NCBI GenBank assembly: GCA_032595675.1
Contig: JAVQMD010000002.1
Location: 1,116,001-1,180,000 of the forward strand
From: Candidatus Electrothrix rattekaaiensis
GTDB taxonomy: Bacteria > Desulfobacterota > Desulfobulbia > Desulfobulbales > Desulfobulbaceae
Reading direction: 5' to 3'
DNA: 64,000 bases
A program made the position numbers and the translations under genes. This document shows positions 19,860 to 28,475 of this stretch, piece by piece. Position 1 is the stretch's first letter. Each line of letters begins with the position of its first letter. Under the pieces are notes generated by a model. The model was not told the DNA's origin. It saw only the letters and a program-made list of their open reading frames with translations, and did no database searches.

Positions 19860-20090
19860 AAGACGATTTGAAAGGGCAATAACAGTTCCATGCCTCTAAC
19901 CGCGACAAAACTGTCTGCCCCTCCATTTAAGGAAGTCACGAGATGAAGCGGCTCAGTTTTCTGAACCGATATAACTTTTTTTATTTACAGACACAAAACA
20001 ATAATACTATATTGGATCTCTGAATGCTAGAGGTTGCGTATTGATTCTTATGCTACCTTACCTTGACAGCATTTTTTTAGTGAAACACAC

Positions 20091-20167
20091 GGGCGGGTAG
20101 CTCAGCTGGATAGAGTGTCGGCCTCCGAAGCCGAAGGTCGCGGGTTCGAATCCCGCCTCGCCTACCA
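20091..20167 (+). tRNA. tRNA-Arg (anticodon CCG)
   Basis: A full cloverleaf can be drawn: acceptor gggcggg/ctcgcct, D arm gctcagctggatagagt, anticodon stem tcggc/gccga with loop ctccgaa (CCG at 20125-20127), T arm gcggg-ttcgaat-cccgc, discriminator A and an encoded CCA (20165-20167). The 5' half of the anticodon arm region is repeated at 28680, making this tRNA the likely attachment site of the island to its right. Confidence 0.97.
20120..20137 (+). other. Candidate attachment core (left) in the tRNA-Arg anticodon arm
   Basis: The 18 bases ggcctccgaagccgaagg inside the tRNA recur at 28680-28697 with one mismatch. Direct repeats at tRNA anticodon arms are typical integrase crossover sites. 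No integrase gene is present between the copies, so the island would be immobile or moved by an enzyme elsewhere. Confidence 0.6.
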
Positions 20168-20410
20168 TGTAAAATTAGCTAGTTAAGATACCCCTCTTTA
20201 ATCCTCCTTTTTTTATCCCCAGCACTATCCCCAGCAGACAAACGGATTTTCGGTTTATCTGTCCCAGCAGAGCCAAGCGCAAACCACCCCAAATTTTTTT
20301 CCGGGGTACTTCTCAGTTTTCTTTTTTTGGGAGAACAGCAGCCGTGAAAAAAGGCTATCTGTCAATGTGAGGAGAGAGACCTTCAGGCAGGGAAGGGACA
20401 CGCGGAAAAA

Positions 20411-20914
20411 TCATTCTCCGTTCTGGCTTTCTTCCAGAACAAAGCGAACGTTCAGATTTCTCAGCATGGTGAAACAGTCTGTATAATCGACTTCAAATAC
20501 TTCGCAGATATTGGGGATAAGAATCTTTCTCTTTGCCACCGGGTTGTATGCCTCATGGGTTACCGTAATACAGCTGTTGACTTTGGCAAAGGCTATCAGC
20601 CAGGGATCGGCCCCTGAAAGAAATTCATCGGCTACATGCGGTTTGTAATTCTCCACGGCATAACTGGCAATTGAGCTGAATATTTCCTGAACAGCAGGTT
20701 CCGTCACATCGGCAAAGAAATGAGAGCCTTTTATCTCTTCAGCCCAATCTTTCAATTCATCGTTGCCGTTCCGTAACTCTTCAAAAACAGGATTAATAGA
20801 ACCCACTGTCCCGACCCGAAAGACAAGCCAGTCCCAGAAACCGGGGCAGATAGAAAAATGGTAGTGAGCATTTTTGGCCTGAATAAATACGTTGCTGTCC
20901 AGACAGTAATCCAT
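20411..20914 (-). CDS. DUF4411 family PIN-domain ribonuclease toxin
   Basis: 167 residues. The start MDYCLDSNVFIQAKNAHY holds the first PIN aspartate, the central GADPWLIAFAKV the second acidic cluster, and ITVTHEA follows, as in the DUF4411 branch of PIN nucleases. These are predicted RNases. The gene begins one base after the stop of the XRE-ImmA gene upstream, implying translational coupling; DUF4411 proteins are habitually paired with such HTH-peptidase proteins. A toxin-antitoxin role is inferred from family and pairing. Confidence 0.85.
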   Translation of the reverse strand: MDYCLDSNVFIQAKNAHYHFSICPGFWDWLVFRVGTVGSINPVFEELRNGNDELKDWAEEIKGSHFFADVTEPAVQEIFSSIASYAVENYKPHVADEFLSGADPWLIAFAKVNSCITVTHEAYNPVAKRKILIPNICEVFEVDYTDCFTMLRNLNVRFVLEESQNGE

Positions 20915-20915
20915 A

Positions 20916-22091
20916 TTATTTTCCTGTCAGAAAGTCCGCATATTGTTTCAGGCCAGCCGGTTTGATCCCCAGCAGAGAACCGGCATCCCGCAACAGCAGT
21001 CTTCCTTCAAGGGCCGCAGCCGCTACAGCTTGGGAAAACAGGTTGCCGTTTCTGAACTTGCGCATGGTGTCAGATTTTGGACCGCCTGGACTTTCAGATA
21101 GTTTATTTTTCTTCTTTTGGTCATAGTGGACAGCCTGCCAATAAAAATCCTGCAACGTATCATAGGGCAACACGTCCAGATCGTATCCACGCCGGGCAAT
21201 AACCAACTGACTGACCCGGTACTGTTGAGCAAGCAGGGCAATATTGTCCTGTGCCGGAATCTCGCTGTTCCAGTCCGTCAGAAATTGTGCTTCAGGTGCC
21301 AGCACCTCCGCAGCCGTCCTGTTGCAGAAGGTTTCCACCTTCTTTCCGCGTTTGCCTTTTTTCTCTTTGTTCAGCAGCGGATTAGAAACCCCGCTCTGTC
21401 CGATCCAGAGATGAACCAGCTCATGGGCAAGGGTGAAGATTTGGGCGGATTTGGCATCGCGGGAGTTGATGAAGATAAGCGGTGCAACCGGGTCACTGAG
21501 GGCAAAGCCCCGGAACTCATCAACGGAGAGCGGGCGGTGGGTGTTGTTGCCGACAATGGAATTACGCATAACAAGAATACCGGCATTCTCGGCCTGTTCA
21601 ATCAGGCAGGTGATGAACTGTTCCCAATTTCGGGCGGAACTGCGGGCCTCATCGACAGACAGCACCTGCCGTATATCCTCCGCCACCACCCGGTAATCAT
21701 CCGTCATGGAGAATTTACCGATAAAGGGCAACGGCTGTGCGCCCTCCTGCATACGGTATTCCCGGAACCAATCCTGTTTACGCAGAATATCGTTGTACAG
21801 GTCAAGAAAATCAGGGCTGAAACCGGGCATAGTTCTGCTGCCCACAGTCCGCAGGTCGGGTATATCCGGCTCCTGTTTCGGCGGTGCAGGCAGAAAGAAG
21901 TACCCGAACGGCACATGAAATGCCTTGGCAAGGAGTTGCGCCTGTCGGAAGGTCGGTCTTTTTTGGCCTTCCTCCCAAGCAAGGAACTGCTCTGGACGCA
22001 CCTTTACCTTATGCGCAGCAGCATCCGTGCTGAACTGCGCCCGTTTTCTTGCCCAACTGAGCACATGCGGAGTAATAAAGGCTTCAGGCAT
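20916..22091 (-). CDS. XRE HTH plus ImmA/IrrE metallopeptidase domain protein
   Basis: 391 residues. The N-terminal HTH spans about residues 10-65 (LSWARKRAQFSTDAAAHKVKVRPEQFLAWEEGQKRP). The ImmA/IrrE zinc peptidase motif is HELVHLW in the middle, with a downstream NRTAAEVLAPEAQFL third-ligand region. Such proteins repress their own operon and either cleave a regulator or neutralise the partner toxin. The DUF4411 toxin follows with one base between. Twin palindromes lie 186-254 bp upstream of the start and could be its operators. Confidence 0.88.
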   Translation of the reverse strand: MPEAFITPHVLSWARKRAQFSTDAAAHKVKVRPEQFLAWEEGQKRPTFRQAQLLAKAFHVPFGYFFLPAPPKQEPDIPDLRTVGSRTMPGFSPDFLDLYNDILRKQDWFREYRMQEGAQPLPFIGKFSMTDDYRVVAEDIRQVLSVDEARSSARNWEQFITCLIEQAENAGILVMRNSIVGNNTHRPLSVDEFRGFALSDPVAPLIFINSRDAKSAQIFTLAHELVHLWIGQSGVSNPLLNKEKKGKRGKKVETFCNRTAAEVLAPEAQFLTDWNSEIPAQDNIALLAQQYRVSQLVIARRGYDLDVLPYDTLQDFYWQAVHYDQKKKNKLSESPGGPKSDTMRKFRNGNLFSQAVAAAALEGRLLLRDAGSLLGIKPAGLKQYADFLTGK

Positions 22092-22276
22092 GGTGTATCA
22101 ACCTGTTCGTATTTTTTGCGGGTTTTGTCGTGTCACACAAATATACTACCCGATTTTACAGGAGATGGAAACGGGGTTCACTGTGAGGAAGGTATTCTTT
22201 TGCGCTGTGTTACTGCGGATCATCCGGGCACCAGGCCGCTGAAGAAACGCTTCAGCTCCACCTGTGCCTGTCCTCA

Positions 22277-22345
22277 TGTATACAAAAAGCTGTTTTCCTA
22301 TACACGACAACCTGCTGATGTATAGAAAATCGCTTTTTCTATACA
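22277..22345. promoter_or_regulatory. Two tandem palindromes, candidate repressor operators
   Basis: 22277-22304 runs from tgtata to tataca with an inner caaaa/tttt pair. 22319-22345 is a better palindrome: tgtatagaaaa, a five-base centre, then ttttctataca. Both share the same outer hexamers and length within one base and lie 14 bp apart. They sit upstream of the XRE-ImmA gene, whose HTH is the obvious candidate binder. Confidence 0.5.
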
Positions 22346-22659
22346 TGACGGCATAAAGTGGAACTGCCGAAAATGTACAGTCAGGATTTATTGAACAACC
22401 TCTTGCCCGAAGTACTCCACAACCGCTCACCAAGCCGCTAACTTTCAGCAAAGCGTTTCCGTTGTTCTTGCCTTTCAGATAGGTTCTACCCCGTAACCTG
22501 AACCGAAACTTTAAAAAACAAATCTGCTGGAGACACCTGCCCCCCCCTTTTTCCGCTGTCTCCTTCAGTGTCTCCTGCTCTTGATAACAGGGGATAGAGA
22601 GTTATCATATTTCTGTTGACCACAGCCCGTTCCCTCTGTAATTTATTCCGCAACGGTTT

Positions 22660-22764
22660 TTTTTAGTCCTCAAGCTCTGCTAGGGGACAGACATCGTGAA
22701 GCTGCGCTTCATACAGGAAGCAGAGCTTCAGCAATAAGGGTTCCCAAGCCGGAGCTTAGGAACC
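22660..22764. repeat. Dispersed-type palindromic repeat block
   Basis: aagctctgc at about 22671 is answered by gcagagctt at about 22720. This is followed by a hairpin at 22739-22764 (ggttcccaagc, centre cggag-like, cttaggaacc). Pairs of this GTTCCCAAGC / GCTTGGGAAC type are common as scattered intergenic repeats in large bacterial genomes. Only one block is seen here. Confidence 0.45.
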
Positions 22765-22851
22765 AGAAATAGCAGGAACAGGGTATTGGTTTTAAGAATG
22801 AGGGTGCGGGAAGAAAAAAGGACGTAGGGACAGCGGCTAAACGAACACTGG

Positions 22852-23082
22852 AGCGGTGCTGAATGGCTTTTCTCTGCTCCTGAACCGTTTTTACCCGCTA
22901 CAGTATGACATTCTCCTGCTCCCCTGTCATTTTTGACCGGTGCAGAACCGTTTTCTCCTGCTGCGGGATGGGTTTTACCCGTTACAGTGGCCTATCCTCC
23001 CGTTACAGAGTTTTATCCTCCTCTTACAGGGGCTGTTTTCCCTGTTCCTATGCGTTATTTCCCTGCTGTGTTGTCATTTTTC
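22852..23082. repeat. Eleven degenerate 21-bp tandem repeats
   Basis: Cutting every 21 bases from 22852 gives units that start near CC(C/T)G(T/C)T and end in T-rich TTTT(C/A)C(C/T). The three clearest are at 22978 (cccgttacagtggcctatcc), 22999 (cccgttacagagttttatcc) and 23020 (cctcttacaggggctgtttt). The period is exact across about 230 bp although the sequence has drifted. It ends about 150 bp before the methylase gene. Function is unknown; it is iteron-like in spacing. Confidence 0.6.
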
Positions 23083-23235
23083 CTCGTTTTTTGGAGGAAG
23101 TTGTCGCCTGTTTTGCGCAGGTACCCGTTGACTGCATCGCTCATCTTAGGGAAAGCTGTTTACGAACAGGGCGCGAATAGTATATGATGCCTTTCCCATG
23201 CTTTTATCACCTGAAACATTTCCCAAACATACCAG

Positions 23236-25353
23236 ATGAGCGAACCGGATATCCTGCAAACAATCCTCAAGGACAGCAACTATAATTTGTCCCTGTTCAC
23301 GGATGATGAACTTGCTGTGCTGCGGAAAAAGATTTTTCTCAAGACTGTCAGGGGGCAGGAAAAGCCCTATGTCAAATGCCTGATCCGGGGCAGGGATATC
23401 CTCCTGAAACCGGAAGAGACTGTCCGGCAGCTCTACGCGGAAAGACTTGTCAACGAATACGGTTACCCGAAAAAGCGGATTGTCTTTGAATACTCGGTCA
23501 CCTTTGGCAGGGAAAAGAAAAAGGCGGATATTGCCGTGCTGGATAAAGACCGGCCCGACACCCCGTATATTCTGGTGGAGGTGAAAAAGCCCAAGCTCAA
23601 GGACGGCAAGCAGCAGCTCCGCTCGTACTGCAACGGCACTGGCTCGCCTGTCGGGGTGTGGACAAACGGAGAACAGATTTCCTATTATCACCGCAAAGAC
23701 CCGAATTATTTTGAAGATATAACCGATATCCCCAAGGCAACCCAAACCCTTCAGGACATCCTGAACGAGCGGTTCACCCTGAAAGATTTGATTATCAAGG
23801 ACAAGATTGCCACGGAACGCAAGTCTTTGAAAAATATCATCAAAGAGATGGAAGATGAAGTCCTTGCCAATGCCGGGGTGGATGTGTTTGAAGAGGTGTT
23901 CAAGCTGATCTTCACCAAGTTGTATGATGAATATTTGAGCGGGAGGGATAAGGAAGTCCTCAACTACTTGCTTCGGCAGGTCACACAGACCGCTGTGCAG
24001 GAGCCGACCCCGGAATACGGAGATGAGCCGTCGTATCTGGGTGGACAGGATTATGAGGCCCTCCGGGATGCAGTGAGCGGTATTGCGGATGATGGTTTCC
24101 GGGTCATGGAGTTCAGGAACACAGGCCAGACCGACACCGAGCTGAAAAAGAAGATTCAGGGCCTGTTTGATGCGGCAAAAAAGAAATGGCCGGGCGTATT
24201 TCCCGAAGGGTCGGCCTTTGAACTGTCGGAAAGTCATCTCTCTGTCTGCGTGTCCAGTCTCCAGAATGTGAAGCTGTTCAACTCCAACCTGCTGGTGGTG
24301 GATGAAGCCTTTGAATATCTGGTGAACAAATCATCCAAGGGCGAGAAAGGACAGTATTTCACGCCTCGGCATGTCATTGACATGTGTGTGCAGATGCTTA
24401 ATCCCAAGGCCGGAGAATACATGATTGACACGGCATCAGGCAGTTGCGGTTTTCCGGTGCATACCATCTTTCAGCTGACCGGGCATCTGTTCACCAATGA
24501 GGAAATTTCAGAGGAAGACAAGGAGCATGTGCTGAAAATCTTTGGCATAGACTTTGATGAAAAGACCGTCCGGGTGGCCCGTACCCTGAATCTGATTGCC
24601 GGGGACGGGGAAACCAATGTTCTGCACCTGAACACCCTGGATTTCAACCGTTGGAGTGACAAGACCGACAAGGACAGGAAGTGGATAACTACCTACGGCA
24701 CAGGATTCGGACGGCTGGAAGAACTGCGGGCGGATAAAAAGGAGAACAAGCAGTTCCACTTTGACCTGCTCATGGCGAACCCGCCTTTTGCCGGGGACAT
24801 TAAGGAAAGCCGGATTCTCCATCAATATGAACTGGGCTTCAAATCCAACGGCAAGGCCCAGAACAAAGTCGGGCGGGACATCCTCTTTATTGAACGGAAC
24901 CTGGACTTTCTCAAACCGGGCGGACGCATGGCTATTGTCCTGCCCCAAGGACGGTTCAATAATACCAGTGACAAGCATATCCGGGAGTTCATCGCCGAAC
25001 AGGCCCGCATTCTGGCCGTGGTCGGGCTGCACGGCAACACCTTTAAACCGCACACCGGCACCAAAACCAGCGTGCTCTTTGTCCAGAAATGGAACGATGA
25101 CCCGGAGGCCGGGCCGCTCTGTCCCAAGGTGGACGATTACCCTATCTTTTTTGCGGTGTCCGAAAAAGGCGGCAAGGATAATTCCGGGGATTATGTGTAT
25201 CTCAAGAATGGGGACGGCAAGGAGAAGCTGGACAGGCAGGGACATCTGGTTGTTGACCATGACCTGCACAGCCACGGCGGGGAACTGCCGGACGGCATTG
25301 CGGAGGCGTTTATTGCATGGGCAAAAGAAGAAGGGTTGAGTTTTTGGAGTTGA
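23236..25353 (+). CDS. Fused HsdR_N-type nuclease and N6-adenine DNA methylase
   Basis: 705 residues. The N-terminal part (about 60-125) carries a PD-(D/E)XK nuclease core: an acidic residue in KKKADIAVLDKD and the EVKK of YILVEVKKPK. The methylase starts at about residue 370 with GQYFTPRHVIDMCVQML, continues with motif I DTASGSCGFP and has the catalytic NPPF (MANPPFAGD) at about 515. It methylates adenine and, with its own nuclease, could cut without an HsdR translocase. The specificity subunit lies 155 bp downstream on the same strand. No helicase-motor HsdR is present in the window. The arrangement recalls BcgI-type RM plus S systems; the cutting mode is inferred. Confidence 0.85.
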   Translation: MSEPDILQTILKDSNYNLSLFTDDELAVLRKKIFLKTVRGQEKPYVKCLIRGRDILLKPEETVRQLYAERLVNEYGYPKKRIVFEYSVTFGREKKKADIAVLDKDRPDTPYILVEVKKPKLKDGKQQLRSYCNGTGSPVGVWTNGEQISYYHRKDPNYFEDITDIPKATQTLQDILNERFTLKDLIIKDKIATERKSLKNIIKEMEDEVLANAGVDVFEEVFKLIFTKLYDEYLSGRDKEVLNYLLRQVTQTAVQEPTPEYGDEPSYLGGQDYEALRDAVSGIADDGFRVMEFRNTGQTDTELKKKIQGLFDAAKKKWPGVFPEGSAFELSESHLSVCVSSLQNVKLFNSNLLVVDEAFEYLVNKSSKGEKGQYFTPRHVIDMCVQMLNPKAGEYMIDTASGSCGFPVHTIFQLTGHLFTNEEISEEDKEHVLKIFGIDFDEKTVRVARTLNLIAGDGETNVLHLNTLDFNRWSDKTDKDRKWITTYGTGFGRLEELRADKKENKQFHFDLLMANPPFAGDIKESRILHQYELGFKSNGKAQNKVGRDILFIERNLDFLKPGGRMAIVLPQGRFNNTSDKHIREFIAEQARILAVVGLHGNTFKPHTGTKTSVLFVQKWNDDPEAGPLCPKVDDYPIFFAVSEKGGKDNSGDYVYLKNGDGKEKLDRQGHLVVDHDLHSHGGELPDGIAEAFIAWAKEEGLSFWS

Positions 25354-25380
25354 GGCCATTGGCGATTTTTTTGCCACCTT

Positions 25381-25545
25381 TACACGGAGTATCATAAACA
25401 CATGTCTAATGTGCTGAAAGAAAAAGAATTGGGTGAAAATTCAGTTGTTCAGGATTTCTTAACAACTGGTGCTGCCAATGTTGATGGAACCGGATGGAGG
25501 AATGAAACGTGCTATTCACGGTTCTTAAAAAAAGTGAAGTTGTAG
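25381..25545 (+). pseudogene. RhuM-family gene remnant between methylase and specificity gene
   Basis: In the same frame as the methylase and starting shortly after its stop, codons read YTEYHKHMSNVLKEKELGEN then SVVQDFLTTGAANVDG, which matches the conserved HI-NI-EGEL-ENSVVKEFLTTAADG segment of RhuM-family (antirepressor-like virulence) proteins. The match stops after about 35 residues, where unrelated codons lead to a stop at 25545. RhuM genes are often found inside hsdM-hsdS loci, so this is probably the scar of such a gene. A weak ATG exists at 25402. Confidence 0.6.
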
Positions 25546-26915
25546 AAGACAATACAACCTGTCGTATTGACGCTGAATATTTTAAGATTGAATATCTTGC
25601 AGCTATTGAAGAAATCAAAACATGCCGCCGTTTTTCGTATATTGATGAGCTGACATCTTGGGTAACGCAAGGGCCGAATCCGACCTTTTCAGATAATGGC
25701 ATTCCGTGCTTAACAGGGCGTAACATCAATAAAGGGACAGTGTCTTATGAGAACTCCGATTATGTTGATACGGAAGAATATAAAAAATTGTCACGTTACC
25801 AGCTTATTCCAGGTGACACACTTATCACCCTGAAAGGAAAAGGATCAATCGGAAAAATAGGATATGTAACAGAAAAAAAACCAGCAATTTTCAGCAGAGA
25901 CATAGGGATTCTTCGGCCTAAAGGCATTGATCCATGTTATTTGAATTTATTCATTTTATGCAAGTATGGAAAACTGCTTGTTGACAGAGGGGAAACGGGT
26001 GGAACAGGACAGTCAACCTTAACAATAAGTTACCTAAAGTCTATTCCTGTACCAAGATTTGGAATTGAAGAAAATATTGGTAGGTTTCTTTCTAAAACTG
26101 AGCAGTTAAACGATGCCAGCAGTCAGGCATATGAAGAAGCTCAAACCCTCCTGTTTTCCGAACTCGGCTTAACCGACTGGCAGCCAAAACACCGCCTGTC
26201 CTTTGTCAAGAACTACTCCGAAACAGAACAGGCCGGGCGATTGGATGCAGAGCATTTTCAGCCAAAATACGACGAACTGATTGAAGCGATAACAACGAAC
26301 AGCTTTTACTCGAAGAACATTTCCGAGATACAGACACACAATGCAAGAGGGCTTCAGCCTAAATATGCCGTTGATGGAGAACTTGACGTTATAACAAGCA
26401 AGCACATCCTTGAGCATGATCTGAATTACGACGGATTTGAAAAAACCTGTGAATCGAACTGGAAGAAACAAAAGAAAGCAAGGATACAGAAAGGAGATAT
26501 TCTTACATACACAACAGGGGCCAATATAGGGCGGACAGCTTGCTACTCAATAAGCAAACCGGCACTTGCAAGTAATCATGTTAATATCTTGCGGATCAGG
26601 AATGAAAACCCTGAGTACGTTGCTTTTGTCATGAACAGCCTTATAGGCCGGTTGCAGACAGAGCGTTTGAGTGCCGGAAGCGCACAGGCTGAACTTTATC
26701 CGAAGGATATTGAAAAGTATCTCATCCCGTTTACTGAAGAAAAGATACAACAGGAAATAGTTGCCTTGATAGAAAAAACCCGTTCATTAAAAGCACAATC
26801 CAAGCACCTGCTGGAATGCGCAAAACGCGCCGTGGAAATAGCGATTGAACAGGATGAACAGACTGCTATGGACTGGCTGGAAGAGGAGACAGGAGCCGTA
26901 TTACGGCAGGAGTGA
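25509..26915 (+). CDS. hsdS: Type I-like restriction-modification specificity subunit S
   Basis: 468 residues from a GTG with GGAGG eight bases upstream. Two target-recognition domains can be seen: the first ends around IGRFLSKTEQLNDASSQAYEEAQ and the second around IQQEIVALIEKTRSLKAQSKHLLECAKRAVE, both conserved helical spacers. Motifs such as GDTLITLKGKGSIGK and GDILTYTTGANIGR are the usual TRD signatures. It sets the DNA sequence recognised by the fused nuclease-methylase. The C-terminal helix pairs with the first in the complex. Confidence 0.93.
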   Translation: MLFTVLKKSEVVEDNTTCRIDAEYFKIEYLAAIEEIKTCRRFSYIDELTSWVTQGPNPTFSDNGIPCLTGRNINKGTVSYENSDYVDTEEYKKLSRYQLIPGDTLITLKGKGSIGKIGYVTEKKPAIFSRDIGILRPKGIDPCYLNLFILCKYGKLLVDRGETGGTGQSTLTISYLKSIPVPRFGIEENIGRFLSKTEQLNDASSQAYEEAQTLLFSELGLTDWQPKHRLSFVKNYSETEQAGRLDAEHFQPKYDELIEAITTNSFYSKNISEIQTHNARGLQPKYAVDGELDVITSKHILEHDLNYDGFEKTCESNWKKQKKARIQKGDILTYTTGANIGRTACYSISKPALASNHVNILRIRNENPEYVAFVMNSLIGRLQTERLSAGSAQAELYPKDIEKYLIPFTEEKIQQEIVALIEKTRSLKAQSKHLLECAKRAVEIAIEQDEQTAMDWLEEETGAVLRQE

Positions 26916-26919
26916 AAGG

Positions 26920-27105
26920 CTATTCAATCAGCTGCCCGACCGACAGCAGCACCTTTTCCGCCACCTGTTCCTGAGTCATCCCGGCTTCTTTCCTTGCCGC
27001 CTTGAGCATGGCCCCTATTTTGAAATCCTGATACCCGGCTTCATAACCGTCCGTAAATTCAGAGTCACGGGCCTTGCGCTCCTTGATGTAGGTCTGGAGA
27101 TTTTT
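26920..27105 (-). pseudogene. HigA-like XRE antitoxin, split by an IS and truncated
   Basis: On the minus strand the codons LQTYIKERKARDSEFTDGYE followed by GAMLKAARKEAGMTQEQVAEK are the start of an XRE antitoxin of the HigA type. The original start lies on the far side of the IS: ATGAAAAAT at 28471-28479 with AGGAGG upstream, and joining across the duplicated attttt gives MKNLQTYIKERKARD. The 3' end is also lost: after VAEK the frame runs into VLLSVGQLIE and stops, so most of the HTH is missing. Confidence 0.8.
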
Positions 27106-28470
27106 CCTGACTGTTACGGATTTAGGGGAGCCCCACGAAATCCCCCAAGAGAAGCGGAAATTAAAAGGTTTTGTAACCAACAATCATGATACCGTTTTCC
27201 GTTCAGTTGTTCAGCCGGACTTTGTAGACCTGCATGTTTTTTTACCGCAGCTGGATTTTGCGGCGCAAAATTTTTGATAAGTGCCCATCCCCGGATATTA
27301 CGTTCAGCCGTATCGCGAGAACCGTGAAAGTACCTTGTGTTGTAAAGATGCCGATTCATTCCTTGCATCAGCCTGTCGATCATATTGCTGGTTCTATGAC
27401 AGCCATGATGATTATATGACTCTGAATATTCGGAAATATTGTTTCTTAGTTTCTTAATTGGCTTCAGGATGGATTCCGGGTATGAATCCCGTTCCCCGGC
27501 CTCTGCGAGTCTTCTCACTTTCTGTGAGAATGAACGTCGGGTTGGGGCTTGAAAACATTCCCAAAGTGCCGATGCGGCACTCAGGAATACGTCTCTATGT
27601 TTTTTCTTGGAACCGTCTCGCATCTTTATGTAAATATGAAGAAAACAGCATAAAATACATATTGTCGGAAAAAGGTGACGGAACGCATTTCTCGTGGCGG
27701 CCCAACCGTCGATATTGACCGTCTCAGGCGAATAAGCAGGATCTACATCCAGTGCTTCCCGTCTAAAAACATCGTATCCACGGAGTAAAGCGACATTACC
27801 TGCATTTTTGCTGACTGCCGCGCCAAGAATGCAGCCGCTGCCGACAGTTGTCGGGATATAACACTTTTCACCTCGAATTTTGGTGTGTTTTTCGTCTGCG
27901 GCTATATGCAATGGTAACTTCGTGGGATCTCTGACGGTTGTTCCGACAAGACTGAACCGTCCGAGACTGCTGGCCATACGATACCAATACGGACCGTTTT
28001 TGCCAAAAGTACGAGCAATTCCCCATGCGGGAATATCGAATTTACTCAGAAATAGTGCTTTCTCGGCATCATCAGTAAAAGCGGTCATATAAGGCATTAC
28101 GAATGACGGACGCACAGTATAGCTTCGCCCTGCTATTTGTATTCGTCGTATTTTGATGTTAAGCTTTTTTGAGACATAACAGTCTTTCATACGATATCCG
28201 TTTTTGATGTCGGGAGGGAAAAGTTCGGGATGTTTTTTTATGATGTCATCAAGTTGGCGACGATATCCCTGTGGACATTCCGCCTGATATACAGATCCTG
28301 CTTTGTCAAAAGGAACACATATTGTACAATTTGCTCTCGGGGATGAGTTAAGCATTAATACCTCCATACAGTTTATCATGGCAGTTATGATGTTGCGATC
28401 TAACTTTCCAATGATAATCATATGGTTGTTTATGTCAAAGTGCCCCTCCCCTAAATCCGTAACAGTCAGG
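27106..28470 (-). mobile_element. Complete 1365-bp insertion sequence with 25-bp perfect inverted repeats
   Basis: 27106-27130 (cctgactgttacggattt then aggggag) is the exact reverse complement of 28446-28470. The direct repeat attttt flanks it at 27100-27105 and 28471-28476. It carries one long transposase gene. It interrupts the HigA-like antitoxin after its third codon. The IS family is not recognised with certainty. Confidence 0.92.
27114..28355 (-). CDS. DDE-type transposase, family uncertain
   Basis: About 413 residues from the ATG at 28355, chosen because GGAGG lies five bases upstream, inside an earlier in-frame ATG. An N-terminal Cys pair (CTIC) with later CPQGYRRQ may bind zinc. The catalytic part shows LPLHIAADEKHTKIRG (first Asp) and SPETVNIDGWAATRNAF (second Asp), followed by CILCCFLHIYIKMRD and a long helical region. 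It resembles transposases of the MULE/ISL3-like or ISNCY groups in layout, but I cannot fix the family. The stop lies within the left inverted repeat, as in the IS1634 element of this window. Confidence 0.85.
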   Translation of the reverse strand: MLNSSPRANCTICVPFDKAGSVYQAECPQGYRRQLDDIIKKHPELFPPDIKNGYRMKDCYVSKKLNIKIRRIQIAGRSYTVRPSFVMPYMTAFTDDAEKALFLSKFDIPAWGIARTFGKNGPYWYRMASSLGRFSLVGTTVRDPTKLPLHIAADEKHTKIRGEKCYIPTTVGSGCILGAAVSKNAGNVALLRGYDVFRREALDVDPAYSPETVNIDGWAATRNAFRHLFPTICILCCFLHIYIKMRDGSKKKHRDVFLSAASALWECFQAPTRRSFSQKVRRLAEAGERDSYPESILKPIKKLRNNISEYSESYNHHGCHRTSNMIDRLMQGMNRHLYNTRYFHGSRDTAERNIRGWALIKNFAPQNPAAVKKHAGLQSPAEQLNGKRYHDCWLQNLLISASLGGFRGAPLNP

Positions 28471-28475
28471 ATTTT

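Larger units (their letters stand above)
22092..23235. other. 1.1-kb gene-free stretch rich in repeats
   Basis: No convincing gene lies here. The stretch holds, in order, two palindromes (22277-22345), a dispersed-repeat type hairpin block (about 22660-22764), and an eleven-unit 21-bp degenerate tandem array (22852-23082). Small overlapping open frames near 22900-23190 exist only because a 21-bp period keeps several frames open. It forms the shared upstream region of the leftward ImmA-DUF4411 pair and the rightward restriction-modification genes. Confidence 0.75.

Noticed and set aside
22905-23187. Three overlapping open frames upstream of the methylase gene
   Set aside because: They result from a 21-bp period that keeps several frames open; no ribosome site and no protein-like composition.
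23146-24237. 363-codon minus-strand frame over the methylase gene
   Set aside because: Antisense shadow; the plus strand carries conserved nuclease and methylase motifs.
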